Assembly: GCA_021442155.1 (NCBI GenBank)
Contig: CM038228.1
Location: 82,837,095 to 82,901,094, forward strand
DNA: 64,000 bases
From: Cymbidium sinense
Taxonomy: Eukaryota > Streptophyta > Magnoliopsida > Asparagales > Orchidaceae
Reading direction: 5' to 3'
Below, one piece after another: positions 13,901 through 25,825 of the stretch. The position numbers were made by a program, and so were the translations under genes. How positions within the stretch are numbered: position 1 is the stretch's first letter; each line of letters starts with the position of its first letter. The notes beneath the pieces were generated by a model, which saw nothing but the letters and a program-made list of their open reading frames with translations, was not told where the DNA came from and made no database searches.

Positions 13901-16900
13901 ATTTATCTTATTCCAAATGGATGTGATTTAATCATATGTTAAGTAAGTTTACTTTAACTTTATTTGGTTTAATTTGATTAATATCAGATGATTATGTTGA
14001 ATTGGTTTGTTAATCAATTTGATTCTTAGTTTATTTAATGATTAATTAATATTTAGTTTATTTTAATTTTCACATAATTAAGATTCAATACTTGGTGTTG
14101 GTTTAACAAGATTAGTTTGATTTTACATTAAAGTTTCATCAATTTATTTTATGAATTTAATTTAAAATCTAATTATTTAAGGAATTTCATTAATTTTAAT
14201 TATGTTTAAATTCAATTTCATTTAGGGATATGATACTTTTGACTTAATTTGATTACCAATCATTTGGGCATTACATCATTTCTGATTTTCATTTGGTATT
14301 TAAAATATTTTTAGATTTTGTTTTAATGAATTCTTTAATTGATTAAACTTTAATCTTAAGTGTTCATTTTGGGTTCATTAGGATTCAGAAAATCACATCA
14401 TTGTTTTAAGAGTCCTAGATGTCAACTGAAGTAATTTAAGCCATTTTGAAGATTTTTCTAAATTTCTGGATTTTTATTTGGTTTATTTTATTTAAAATGG
14501 ATAATCTGAACTTCAAAATTTGATTTCTCTCAATCTAGAAGTTATTTTGACTTGAAATTTTTTATGGTAGGTGTGTTTTAACTTTAACTTCAATCTCTAA
14601 AAATTTCAAATCAATCCAACTTGTATTTTTAGAGTAATTAATGAATTTTGATTTTTACTAAAACTCAAATTAAGCTCAAAATATTTAGTAAAATTTGGGG
14701 ATTTTGGGTTTGTTGGATTTCTCTAGACAAATCTTTTCAATTTTTTGTTAAGTAATTTATTTTTTATGATTTTGGTTTTAGATGATTTAAATAATTTTTT
14801 AAAATCAAAAATCGATTTTCCTATAGCATAATCATCGCCTTATCGATGTTCGTGACATGTGGCACCACTATTGATGCATGTGTAGGAGAACCAAGTAACG
14901 ATTGTAGCATGTCATGTCACTCTCAAGCGAAAATGTGCTAATTCAGCGTGCTTTGATCAGGTACGATTTAGATCATATCATGCGTTAAGGCGATCGATCG
15001 GCTGATTTGAGTGATCACTCGAATCATGAGATCATGGTTGACATCCCTTAGAGATTGTGATCATCTGTAACCATGTGATCCTACTATCCCATGAGCGGTA
15101 AAAAATAGTATTTTGGGAAAATGCAAAATTCTAAGTGAAAACTTTTCCAAATGGACTCATTTTCACATCGATTTGCACCAAAAATTTTATATTTTTAATT
15201 GGTATGATATAAAATATAAAATGTAGGATTATCTAGGATAAATTCCTAAAATTGTGCAAACAATCATGACAAATGAAGGATCCTAAGGTACTATTTGACA
15301 AAAATTTAAGGGGATGGTTTGATGGTGAAGATCACACTCTGTATGTGAGGAAGCTTTGGAATGATTTTTAACCTTTGTCTCCCTTTGGAATGTTGTCTTC
15401 TCTAATGTTCAGTCTCGTTGGAGAAGCATTTATTTATGTTTTGATCTCAAAAATCACTTAAAGAGGTGGGGGATTGGTTCCTTTTTTGCTTTAGGGAGCT
15501 CTTGGGGGCTGAATAATGGTGGGAGGAAGAGGAATGAAGCCTCATTTCCCCGTCCTTTTAGAGTGGTAGAAAATTCATTCTTTTTTGAATTTTTTGCCTC
15601 CAAAGTATTATCATTTGGGATGGTTGATGGATTTATTGAGGACTTTGATTTTTTTTTCTCCAAAGTTCTCTCTTACTGTCATATGATCACTCCATTGAAT
15701 AAATATTGGAGGAGTTAAGTGCATGTGATAGAGAATTAAATGAGGTTGAGTAATCTTGTGAGGATCCATGAGAGATTTAATTGGGTTGGGTTGATTTTGG
15801 GCTGATCCCAAATGGGTTTGGGTCATGTGATCACAAATGGTGGTTTGATTTGAAGGATTTGGCTCAATTTGGGTTATATTGGGATCAGTTAGGTTGACCA
15901 ATTGGTCAAATTTCAAACCATACTTAGGTTATTCAAATGATAATAATTTGAATTTTTGGAATGATTGATTTGATTTAATTTGGCTTAGAATTGATTTTGG
16001 CTCATTTGGAATCAAATGGTTCAAATGGGTCAAGTTGACCAATTTGACCAAAATTGGCCAAATTGGCTTGGGTTATGGGTTGATTCATGTTCAATTGACT
16101 AATTGAAGATAAATGCAGTCTTTGGTTTGAATCAAATTGAATTTAATCTAGTTTTAGACCAAATCGACCCTTTAGGCCCTTTTGGGCTAGGTTGGGTCAA
16201 GTTGACCAATTGGCCAAATTAGACTCAATTATGGCTTTGGTCAAGTTCAATAATCAAATTGGAATGAACTTAACCAATTGGTTGCAATCAATTTTGGTTA
16301 GATCATGATTTGACCTAATTTGGATCAACTTGGATCGAATGGTCAATTGTGCTTAGTTTGGCTCAATTGGTGGTCAAGTCATATTTAAATATTGACTTTA
16401 GGTTGATTCAAATTATTAGTTTCAATCAATTTGATGCAGGATGAGTTTTGGCTAGTTTTAGTTCATTTAGGCTAGGGGTTGACTTGGTCAAATGACTAAA
16501 TTAACTTGTTTGACTTGTGATTGCATTGATCATCTTTGATACAATCATGATGGAAGGTTTTGATGAGCTTGGTTCAATCTAATTTGGGTTGGATTGAAAG
16601 TTAGCTCAAATGGGTCCTTTAGATCACTTTGGGTCAAGTGGACCTAAGTGAGTCAATTGGTTTGGTTTTAGTTTGATTCAAGTTTAGTTGAACTTATATA
16701 TGAGCCATTGAAATATAAATTCAGCGATAATCAATTAGTTCAATAGGTTTTGGCTCTTAAAAGTTTTAAGTCAAAATGGCTAGTTAGGCTTGATTTGGGT
16801 TGACTTGAATTTGGTTTGATGATTGTAGGTTTTATTTTTATTTGGATAAATGATTGAATAAATGATTGACTTGAGAGAAAATTATTTGGTTTTGACTTGA

Positions 16901-17587
16901 TTTGCATAGAATTTGACTAAGTCCAAAGAACTGACTTAAATGGCTTAGATTGAGTTTGGATTTGATTTTCAAATTAATTTTGGTCATTTCAATTTAGATT
17001 TCATTTCATTTATATTTTTGAATATAAATGAAAGAATAATTGATTTATAAAGAGATCAATTGAGTTTGATTTGATTAAGAGAGTTTTCTAAGCTTATGAA
17101 TGCTTCATATGGCAAAGAAGTCTTAGATTTGAATTTGATTTTGGGTTTCAATCATTTTGGATTCAAATTTGAAACTATATTTGGTGGAATTTGAATTTGA
17201 ATTTGAGATTTGGTTTGAGATTTGAATGGGTTTGATTTGAAAATGTATCTAGATTGGGTTTGCAAGGATGGGTAATTTCCAAGCCCAAGGCATATTCTAA
17301 TCTTATGATTAACACTTCAAAGTCTCTAGTCTTGGGTTAAGTATTCACCTAATCACTAGATGTATCTTATGACTAAGAAAATCTTGTTAATCAGAAGATT
17401 CCTCAAGTCAGAGGATGGGGTTGAGAACTCTAAGTAGAAGGACCCCAATAGGTGTGGTGTAGCTAACAAGGCACACGCACATTTCATTCAAAATGATCAA
17501 TAATATCCAGAATGTTACAACGAACAATGGAAGTGATCTATACCTGGACCCGACAGGTAGATAGAATCACGATCTTAGTGCAATGCA
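10987..17587 (-). repeat. LTR B (5' LTR of E1), about 6.6 kb, internally deleted
   Basis: It is a direct repeat of LTR A. It lacks about 1.0 kb present in A: B at about 11,877 jumps from the A equivalent of 1,275 to that of 2,276. The missing piece contains the GA tract, TATA and palindrome, so the proposed promoter is absent from the 5' LTR. It ends at 17,587 exactly at the LTR start (TGCATT in sense orientation) and then meets LTR C in opposite orientation. Open frames at 15,454-15,916 and similar are LTR sequence, not genes. Confidence 0.85.
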
Positions 17588-19009
17588 GCTGGTGACCTCA
17601 CTTTTAGAATGAGCTCTCAACACCTCCATCTTAGACATAGGATTTCTCTTAGACTTTAAGAGTTCCTTAGTCCTAAGACACATCTAGTGATTATGTGGAC
17701 ACTCTCCCCTAGTCCTAGAAGACTTAGAGGAGTTAGCCATAAGAATAGGTCATGCCTTAGGGGTGTTAGGAAAATCTCTTACCCTTTAGCTTAAACCATT
17801 CCTCACTTTCCTTCTTTCAAGTCAAACCCCAAATCAATTCCATTTAATTTTCTCAAACTCAAATCAATTTAATGATTTAATTCCATGATTGAAATCCATG
17901 ATTCAAATATATGATTGAAACCCATGATCAAAATCCACCAAAAATTCCTAAGTTAAAATTTTCTAAGTCCTTAACCCTTTCTTAAGGATTTAGCCAAAAT
18001 CATGATTCAAACATATTCAAATCTTTGAGATTTTCTCATGATCCATTTATATTATCATTTATATTTGAATTTATAAATAAAGTATAAATTCAAGCCCATC
18101 AAATTAAGTTCAAAATTCCAAATCAATTCATGAAAATTTTCCTAAATTCCTTTAATTTTCCATTAAAGGATTTAGCCAAAATAAACTCTAAAACTTGATC
18201 AAACCTATTCAAATCCTTGGGATTTTTTCAAAACTTATTTATATCTTCATTTATATTTACATATATAAATGAAATATAAATATAAATCAATCCAATGAAA
18301 GGTAAAAATTAAATTCCAGATTTAAAATGCTTAAAATTCCCTTAAATCCCTTAATTTTTCATTAATGGATTTAACCTAAACTTTGATCAAACTCATTCAA
18401 ACTCATGTAATTTTCTTAAAAACTTATTTGTATTCTCATTTATATTCTCATATATAAATGAAATATAAATATAAATCCATCAAATCCAATTCAAAAATCA
18501 AATTTCTAATTAAAAATTCTATTAAATCCCTTAAATTCTCTTTAATGGATTTAGCCTAAATCATGATTAAACTCTTTCAAACCCTTGAAATTTTCCCAGG
18601 ATCAATTTATATTCTCATTTATATTCACATATATAAATGAAATATAAATTCAAATAATCAAAACCAACTCCAAAACTGAAACTCAAACTCAAACTCAAAT
18701 CAATCAAATCTAAGCCTTTCAAGCCAAAATCTTGAACTTAGCCAAAAATCGATTCAAATCAAGCCAAACCCTTGATTTTCTCTCATGGTTCAATCAATCC
18801 TGCAATCATGAGCTCATATATAAATCCAAACCTCAATCAAACAATCAAAACCCAAATCAAAAATCAAACCCAAAACTCCTTCATATTCTTCCTTTGAATA
18901 TGAAATTTTCAAATGGATCAAAATCCATTTGACTTCAAATCACTTGTAAATGGATTTATATTTTAATCATAAGTCCATATACAAGATCAATCAACTTCAA
19001 ATCAAGCTT

Positions 19010-19790
19010 TGAAACCATTTGACCGCTCACTTGACCCAAAGTGACCAGTACCATGAGCCAACTTTTGATCCTAACCAAATTGGATTGAACAAACTCATAT
19101 TTCTCATCATGATCAACAATCATCATGGGATGATCAATCAATCAAATTGTCAAACCAAGTCAAACTAGGGTTGAGTCAACTTAACCTAAATGACCAAATT
19201 CTACAAAAAATTGAAACCATCTAAGTTCACTCATGACCTATGTTTGAACTTGACCAAACCAACATTTGAGCCAAACCTAGCCCAATTGGCCCCTTGAAGT
19301 TGACCCATTTTGACCTAAAGGGCCAAAATGTGTCAAAAAGTTGATCTAAGCCAAATTGATTGAAACCAATGAGTCAAGTCCATCCCAAATCACTTGTGGA
19401 ACTTGACCAAAGCCTCAATTGGCCAACTAGACCCAACTAGCCCAATTGACCTTAGACCCAACATGACTAAAGGGGTCATGTTGAGCCAAAATTGAACCTA
19501 ACTGATTGGAAACAAAGATACCAATCCTCTCCATATGACTAACCAAACCTAAACCTACCCTTGACCTAACCCAAATAGGTCAAATGGGTCAAATGGTCAA
19601 CTTGACCCATTTGACCTAAAAGTCATATGAGCCAAAACCAAATCTATACCAAATTGAACCAAACCAAAGGCACCAAAATATTTCAAATGGTCATATGAAC
19701 TTGACCCAACCTTGGTTTGACCCAATTTGAATTGGTCAACTTGAGTTGACCCATTTGACCTAAATGGGTCAACATGAGCCAAACCCTATC
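19010..19790 (+). promoter_or_regulatory. Dense TTGACC/GGTCAA cluster in LTR C
   Basis: By eye there are roughly 20 copies of TTGACC or its complement GGTCAA in about 780 bp. The same enrichment occurs in the matching parts of A (about 6,150-7,110), B (about 15,780-16,680) and D (about 39,420-40,200). TTGACC/T is the core of the plant W-box bound by WRKY factors. The stretch is also low in complexity, built from TTGACC, AATTGG and CAAATGG words, so the cluster could be a by-product of simple-sequence expansion. Confidence 0.4.
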
Positions 19791-22700
19791 AAATGGATTC
19801 CAAATCCATTGAAACTTGGCCCAACCTATTTTCTCAACATACCCAAATTGAAAAATAGTAAAATGACCATTATACCCCTAGGCCATAGAACAAATTTTGG
19901 CTAACCCATGGGTATTTTGGTCATGCACTCATCACAATCACTTGAGGCTTTCTAAAACCTCAAGGGACTTAGTGATGAGTGGTGCACCTAATGGGTTTGG
20001 GTCAACCCATTTGGCCCATGGACCAAACCCGACCACTTATGGCCAAATTGTAATTTCAAACTCCCCCCAAAGCTCAATTGGATGCACATGAGAGTTAGCC
20101 TTCCACTCCTCTGGAAAAATTTACCATTTGCATTGCTCTAATAGCCAAAACAATCCATCCTATGAGGTCAATTGGATCAAAATGATAAGCTTATGCTCGA
20201 TCGTCTGATTGCCATAGGGGGAGATATACTCCCCATTCACATACCACTTGATGATTGAGCCAAGAGTTAGCAACATCGAGAGCTTTCCCAAGGCCTTAGA
20301 GAGATTTGATCTTGTCTTCTTGATTTTGCATAGTGCAAAAATGAGCTCTGATTCCCAATTTTCTCTACACTTGATCCCACTTAAATTCCTCACATTTGGT
20401 AGGAGCTTCTGAACTTGCAAGCATCCAATTGAGTTCTAGAGGCAAGGAGGAGATCAATTCAATCAAAACCACAAGAGGTCCAAAGCCTAATCACCTCTAG
20501 TGAGGTTAGTAATTTTGACCAAACTAAGAGGTGATTTGTGAAATTTCATTTCATGTAAATCCATTGGATTGGCATTTAGTCCTTTAGATGGTGTGGGGTT
20601 GAGTCTTGAATGAATCCAGGATGGGGCTCGATCTCCTTTGATTGTGAACAATTCACATTCATCCTTAGGGAAGAACTCAACCCATCTTAGTTGTTCATCT
20701 CCGCATTTTAGATGGATGACTGAGATTATTTCCCACATTTTAAAATCCCTTATCCATTTTATAAACTGCATGTGTATCCTCAACCGTCCGATCTTTGATC
20801 GGATGGCTAAGGATAAAAGTGCATGCGCCACCACCATCCCCTTGATTTGATAAGTTCAGTAGGGGGCACGCGACGGTGCGTGTAAGCGTGACCAGCCATG
20901 CATGCAGTGAGTGGGTGTTAATGGGTTAGTTATTAATTCTTAATTAATTTAGTTAACTTTGAAAATTTATAATTCCTTATAGAAAAATCAGAAAAAATAT
21001 AAGAAAAATGCTATGGATAGATAATTTCATCTACAATATTTGAAAAATGTTTTCAATATATTTTGATTTCTCTTTTTCTCTAAATTTGGGTTTCATTGGG
21101 AATGATAATTAACTAATTATTCCTTAATTAAGCACCAATTAATCTTAAACATCTAAGGTTCATTTTAAGGGATGACCTCTACCTCTCCTAATTTTTTTGA
21201 GATTTATCGAGGCCTTAATTAGGAAAATTACTTGCTCATTCTCTAATTACCCCTCTTCATATAATTAAGGGGAATTAAGGTTTAATTAGTGGATTTTCCC
21301 TTGGATTAAGTTTGATTAAGGTTAGATCCAATGAGTAGAGGTTTTATGGAATAATTTTGGGGAATTTCCCCTAAGCTCTTCCCTAAACTCCCTTTTCTTT
21401 CCTTAATCCCTTCTTCATTAAGGGTTAATTCATTAATTACATCTTTAAACAATTTTCAAAGATTTTAAAATCTCCAAAACTTAATTAATCTACCTTAGGT
21501 AGATGCTTAGGTGTTTAATAGCCTAAGTCTAATTAAAGAAATTAAAACCCTTTCATAAGTGTGAAGGGTGTTTTAAAAGTACTTAAGCTAAAACCCTTAG
21601 CTTAATTAACTTTTAATTGTGAGCCAAATTGCATTAGGCCTTTTCATTACTAGGTGCATTGCAAATTTAAATACCTTGTGGGTTTTATGTCATCTCATTG
21701 GCTCATAATTACTTAGTTAATTTTCTAAGGTGGTGTTGGTAAGGGTTAATTAAGTCACTTAATGTACCTTAACCTAATCAACTTAAAATGGATTTAATTA
21801 TCTAAAATTAAACAAAATATAAAACACATGTGAGAATGGGTTAGGAACAACAAACTTATCTCACATTTTCAAAATTAAATCAAACTTCAAATAAAAATAA
21901 ATCATTTTTGAAATTCACTTTGATTTATTCTAAGTTTTCTTATTCTTTAAGAATGTCTTTAGGAATTAAGTAAAGTGAGTTTGTTTACATGATTACATTG
22001 CTTTAGATCTTTCCCAACATGTTAAATTGTATACCATGTGATTCATGCATCCATGATTTCATGTTTTCAAATTTTAAAATGAAATTATTTACTTTAGTCA
22101 AATGTGCATGTGTGGCTAAAGTAAAATATGAATGGCTATTATCACTACTAAATCCAAATATTTTCAAAAATCTATAAACAAAACATAAAAATTTGAAAGT
22201 GTAATTTATCTTAATTTTTAGCTTGCATGTGATGAATTATAAAGTCATGCTTAGTGTAGTTTTCTTTCTTTCTTATGTTATACATTGAATTGAATAGATG
22301 TAGGGTTCATTTGAAAAACACTACTTAATTATAAACCCTATTCATCCCTATGCTACCATCTAAAAGGATTACCTACATTTTCATGAATAAATTGCATAAA
22401 CAAAATGAAATATTAAACAACTTTTGTATTCTTCTTCATTTCATTTCTTTTATATGCATGTTGTACTTAAAAAAAGTGGTATATTAGTCCGACAACCCCA
22501 GATTATGAGGCTTTAAGTACCCTAAGTAGGTCTTGTACCTTACACCTCGTTAACAATGTTGTACTCACTTATGCCTTTCTTACTTTCATGCATGTATGTG
22601 AAATTTTGATAAGGAAAACCTTTTCTACTTAAGAAAATCATGCATTCAACTTCTAAATTTTCTTAAATGGATTACTTAGCATGCATCATAAAGTGTGTTA

Positions 22701-23608
22701 AATACTCATTTGCATGTATAGATATGCTTAGGGTCCATCCATATGCATGTTATATATGTTGGGAAAGAAATGAAGTAATGTGTTATGTGAATTTTGATTC
22801 ATTTTATTTAATCTTAAAATGCCTTTCTTTTGAATAGGTTTGTTTAGTTGATCTAAACTTAGGATTAATTAAAATATTAATCAAAATATTCACCTAAATG
22901 AAATTAAAATGTGAACTTACCTTAGAAATTACTTAAGGATTAGGGAAGGAAAGAGAAGTTCTCTTTTCCCTCTCTTATAACTTAGTAATTAATTGTAGGT
23001 TTCACTTAAACCAAATTAAAACATGAAATAAAATAACCAAAATCACTAAATAACAACTTAAATGAAACCTCCTCTAAGTTGAACATGTTCACACTTAGAA
23101 AATTCAAACCTAAAGTCCAAGCTAAGCATACCACATAAACCTTCAAAGCACACACATTAGCCTAAGTCACCACTTCTAGGTTAGGTTATGCATGGTTTGA
23201 TGTTATGTTTTATTGTATATGTTTAGACTGATGTTAGGTGTATGCTCATAGAATGAATGGTAGGACGCTTAGTCTAACTATTCTTTTACAGGGATTGTTA
23301 AAGGGCTATCATAAATAAAAATATAAATGCTTTTGCTTTGTGCTTATACCCTAAGCATAATCCATAGTGGACTTAGTCACCCATGTGGGGTGATAAGTCC
23401 AATATACATGCTTGGGATTTGTGAGTGATTTGACTAACCTTATTTTGTGTTAGTTAGATTTATACTTTTCCTTTTCATGTAAATTTATATATTAGATTTT
23501 GGAATGATTTGTTATGGGGATTAGATGAGCATTGGTCATAAGATCCTATCTTATGCACCATGTGAAGCCTTGGAGCATCCAATTTCCAATCATCCAATGA
23601 GGAACCAA

Positions 23609-23749
23609 AGAAGAAAAGAAGAAAGAAAAGAAAAGAAGAAAGAGAAAAAAGAAGAAAGAAGAATATACCCCCATAATAATGAATTTCTTTGCTTAAATTG
23701 TAATGTAATTCATTTGTAATCCGGGTTGTATAAGGGTAGAGCTCTACCC
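23609..23749 (+). promoter_or_regulatory. LTR C core promoter candidate: GA tract, TATA box, 16-bp palindrome
   Basis: A GA-only tract (23,609-23,663) is followed about 65 bp later by TATAA (23,729-23,733) and immediately by the perfect palindrome GGGTAGAGCTCTACCC (23,734-23,749). The same arrangement is found in LTR D at 44,365-44,387 and in LTR A. The LTR end lies about 1.45 kb downstream. GA tracts and a TATA box are usual in plant core promoters. A start site inside or just after the palindrome is my inference. Confidence 0.55.
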
Positions 23750-25191
23750 ATTTGATATTTTTTTAGTTTTGGTGGTCCCCAACCACAAATGGCCATTTAT
23801 TATTTTTTTTTGATTAGCTTTATAAATTGATTGATGATTTGTTTAGCTTGCATTAAGTGGCATGATTTTCTAGTTTCTTTTGCTTTATGTATGGCCTGAT
23901 GTGGATTAGGCTCTTTAGGAAAAAATAAATCTTTACCCAACTTAATAATTCAAATAAAATTAAACAACTCATAACCTCACCTAAAGCTTAGGTTAAAATC
24001 AAGATAAAAGAATTAGCAACCCTTACTGGATGAGCATTTCTTTATAATATCATGCACAAATGCATCTTATTTCACTCTTGATTGGACTCTTTTTGTGAGA
24101 ACTTTGACCTTTGAGAGCCATGGAAACTCACCTCCTCTTTGATTTTGGCCAATAATCTATTTTCTCATGTATTAGTCATAAAATTCCTATTAGTCTAGGT
24201 CAAAATGATTGTCCAAAATTGAAATAAAAAAATGAAATTTGAAATGCATTAGATTTAAGTCATTTGAAGTATGTACCTTTACATTATCTAGTCTCTTTAG
24301 GGAGTGAGTTTAAGGACTTAGTCTCTTTCTAAATAAAAAATCCTAGCTATCTTGCATAAGCATAAAGACTTGCCTACATGTATTTAAAATCATAGAGGAG
24401 TTAGTTGTGCCACCCCTGTGAGTAAGTCCAATTGTGGTTTGTCCTCTTGTGGAGGCAAACCAATTACCCATTTTTTCTTAGATTTAGGTTGTGCTCACCA
24501 GAACTTAGATTTAGGTTCTAAGGTTATTTTTTCCCTTTAGCCATAAGCATAATTCCTCACCTCTGGCATTTCCTTAATCTTGTGTTAATGAATCTTAAGT
24601 CCTAAATTTCTAATGAAAAATATAACTCCAACAAATTAAATCAATTTGTAAGATATAAAGCCCAATTTTAGGATAATTTGAGATGCTTGCTAGATCTCCT
24701 AGCATCATGAGCATTTCTTAATTATTCTTATTTTGGCTTCGATAATAACTCTCTCTTTTGATCAATCCCATTTAATCTATAAAAATATAAACCAATCGAT
24801 TGATAGTCCTTCCTATTGAAATCTTCAGAGACAACGATCATTTACCTTAATCGAGAATTTTCCTAAAGGATCCATCCTTAGGATGTAATTAACTATGGGC
24901 TTGCCCTTAGGAACTTAACAACCTATTTAAAATAAACCCGCTTTTTTTCATGTAAAGTAGGGAAGAATCTCACATATGCACCCATCATTTTAGAGTCCTT
25001 ATTGAGGTGATTGGTTCCAATAAAGGGTAGTGATTTCTATCTTTCGAGATAATACACTATACTTTGATGATGTACCCGATCACCTGAATAAGTACATCTA
25101 TAAATTTGCATGGCATCTTACCAAGATGAATTTTTTACATATATAATTTTCCTCTTTCTAGATTTGAAGGCATTCTATAGAATTTTCTCCA

Positions 25192-25825
25192 TAGATTTTC
25201 TAGACTCACTGGGATGGTTCCTCTCCATCTTTGGTAAATGACTTGTCTTTGAGTATCGATAGTTTGTACTTTGGTATGAATCCAAGACTATCCTTCTTTC
25301 CATTGGCACTTAGCTCATTTCATTCTTGAGTGTTGGCCAACATCTTTAGGTTTTAGGACCCATTCCTTGTTGGTCTTAAAACCCCGTTTTCTCCAATGGG
25401 TAAAATGAAAAGATCTAAATAAAAAAGAAAGCTCTAAAGACTTCCTCCTTATCATCTTCATGATAAGGAAAAGGTTCATCCTAAAATAATAAAACTTCCA
25501 TAAAGAACTTTGCTTTTTCAAAAATGCACTTAATAAAATATTTTCCACAAAATTTCTTTACCCTCATTTAACAATTCACATAATTGTTACATGTAGGTAT
25601 TTTCAAAATAAAACTAATAACATTTTCCAAAAGCAAAATGAACATCTTCTTTCAATTCACTTTGATGAAGATTTCATTTTAAAATAAAATAAACAATCAT
25701 CTTTCCAAAAATCATAATCATAATCATAAAATTTTTTCAAAACACATGAATTCTTCATTTAATGCATTCACACTATTGAATGGAAAGTTCATTTGTAAAC
25801 AAAATCAAAATTTTTCAAAAGCACA
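25192..25825 (+). other. E2 leader start, no clear primer binding site
   Basis: The sequence directly after LTR C (TAGATTTTCTAGACTC) does not look like the complement of a tRNA 3' end. The stretch is AT-rich with no gene. It may already contain strongly degraded hairpin units of the array that follows (for example around 25,748-25,790). Confidence 0.5.

Larger units (their letters stand above)
335..17587 (-). mobile_element. E1: gag-pol-less giant LTR retrotransposon derivative (Ty3/gypsy)
   Basis: Two direct repeats, LTR A (335-8,059) and LTR B (10,987-17,587), share the outer starts TGTTTATTTTT and ends TTAGTGCAATGCA on the + strand, so they behave as LTRs with TG...CA termini. Between them lies only about 2.9 kb, homologous to the 3' untranslated region of E3. 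Orientation is minus because this region follows pol in E3, and LTR C/D sequence, which reads in the sense of E2 gag-pol, aligns to A/B in reverse complement. No gag, protease, RT or integrase remains. The five bases before A (tgtga) and after B (gctgg) do not match, so there is no target duplication and the element has probably been rearranged. Confidence 0.8.
17591..25191 (+). repeat. LTR C (5' LTR of E2), about 7.6 kb, 5'-truncated
   Basis: It matches LTR D in direct orientation and LTRs A and B in inverted orientation. It begins at GGTGACCTCAC, which corresponds to about 145 bp inside LTR D. It ends near TTTTCTCCA at 25,191, shared with D. The last 50-60 bp (after the TTTTTACA equivalent) are absent from A and B, so the E1 and E2 LTR ends belong to different subtypes. 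Apparent open frames such as 18,732-18,932, 20,487-20,837 and 23,525-23,719 recur in LTR D only because the LTRs are copies. Confidence 0.85.

Noticed and set aside
18732..18932. ORF with N/Q/K-rich sequence shared with 39,070-39,339
   Set aside because: Shared because of LTR duplication. The region is low-complexity AAATC/AACC sequence, and the inverted copies A and B show no conserved frame.
20487..20837. 116-codon minus-strand ORF in LTR C
   Set aside because: In LTR D the matching stretch (41,040-41,390) keeps only a 62-codon part with several indels, so a gene is not supported.
23525..23719. K/E-rich small ORF starting MSIGHKILSY, present also at 44,136-44,333
   Set aside because: The two are copies because they lie in LTRs C and D. 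The K/E-rich tail is the translation of the GA tract upstream of the TATA box, and the frames diverge after it.
25192..25215. Primer binding site directly after LTR C
   Set aside because: The bases do not resemble the complement of a tRNA 3' end (no TGG start). It may be mutated, or the LTR end may be misplaced by a few bases.
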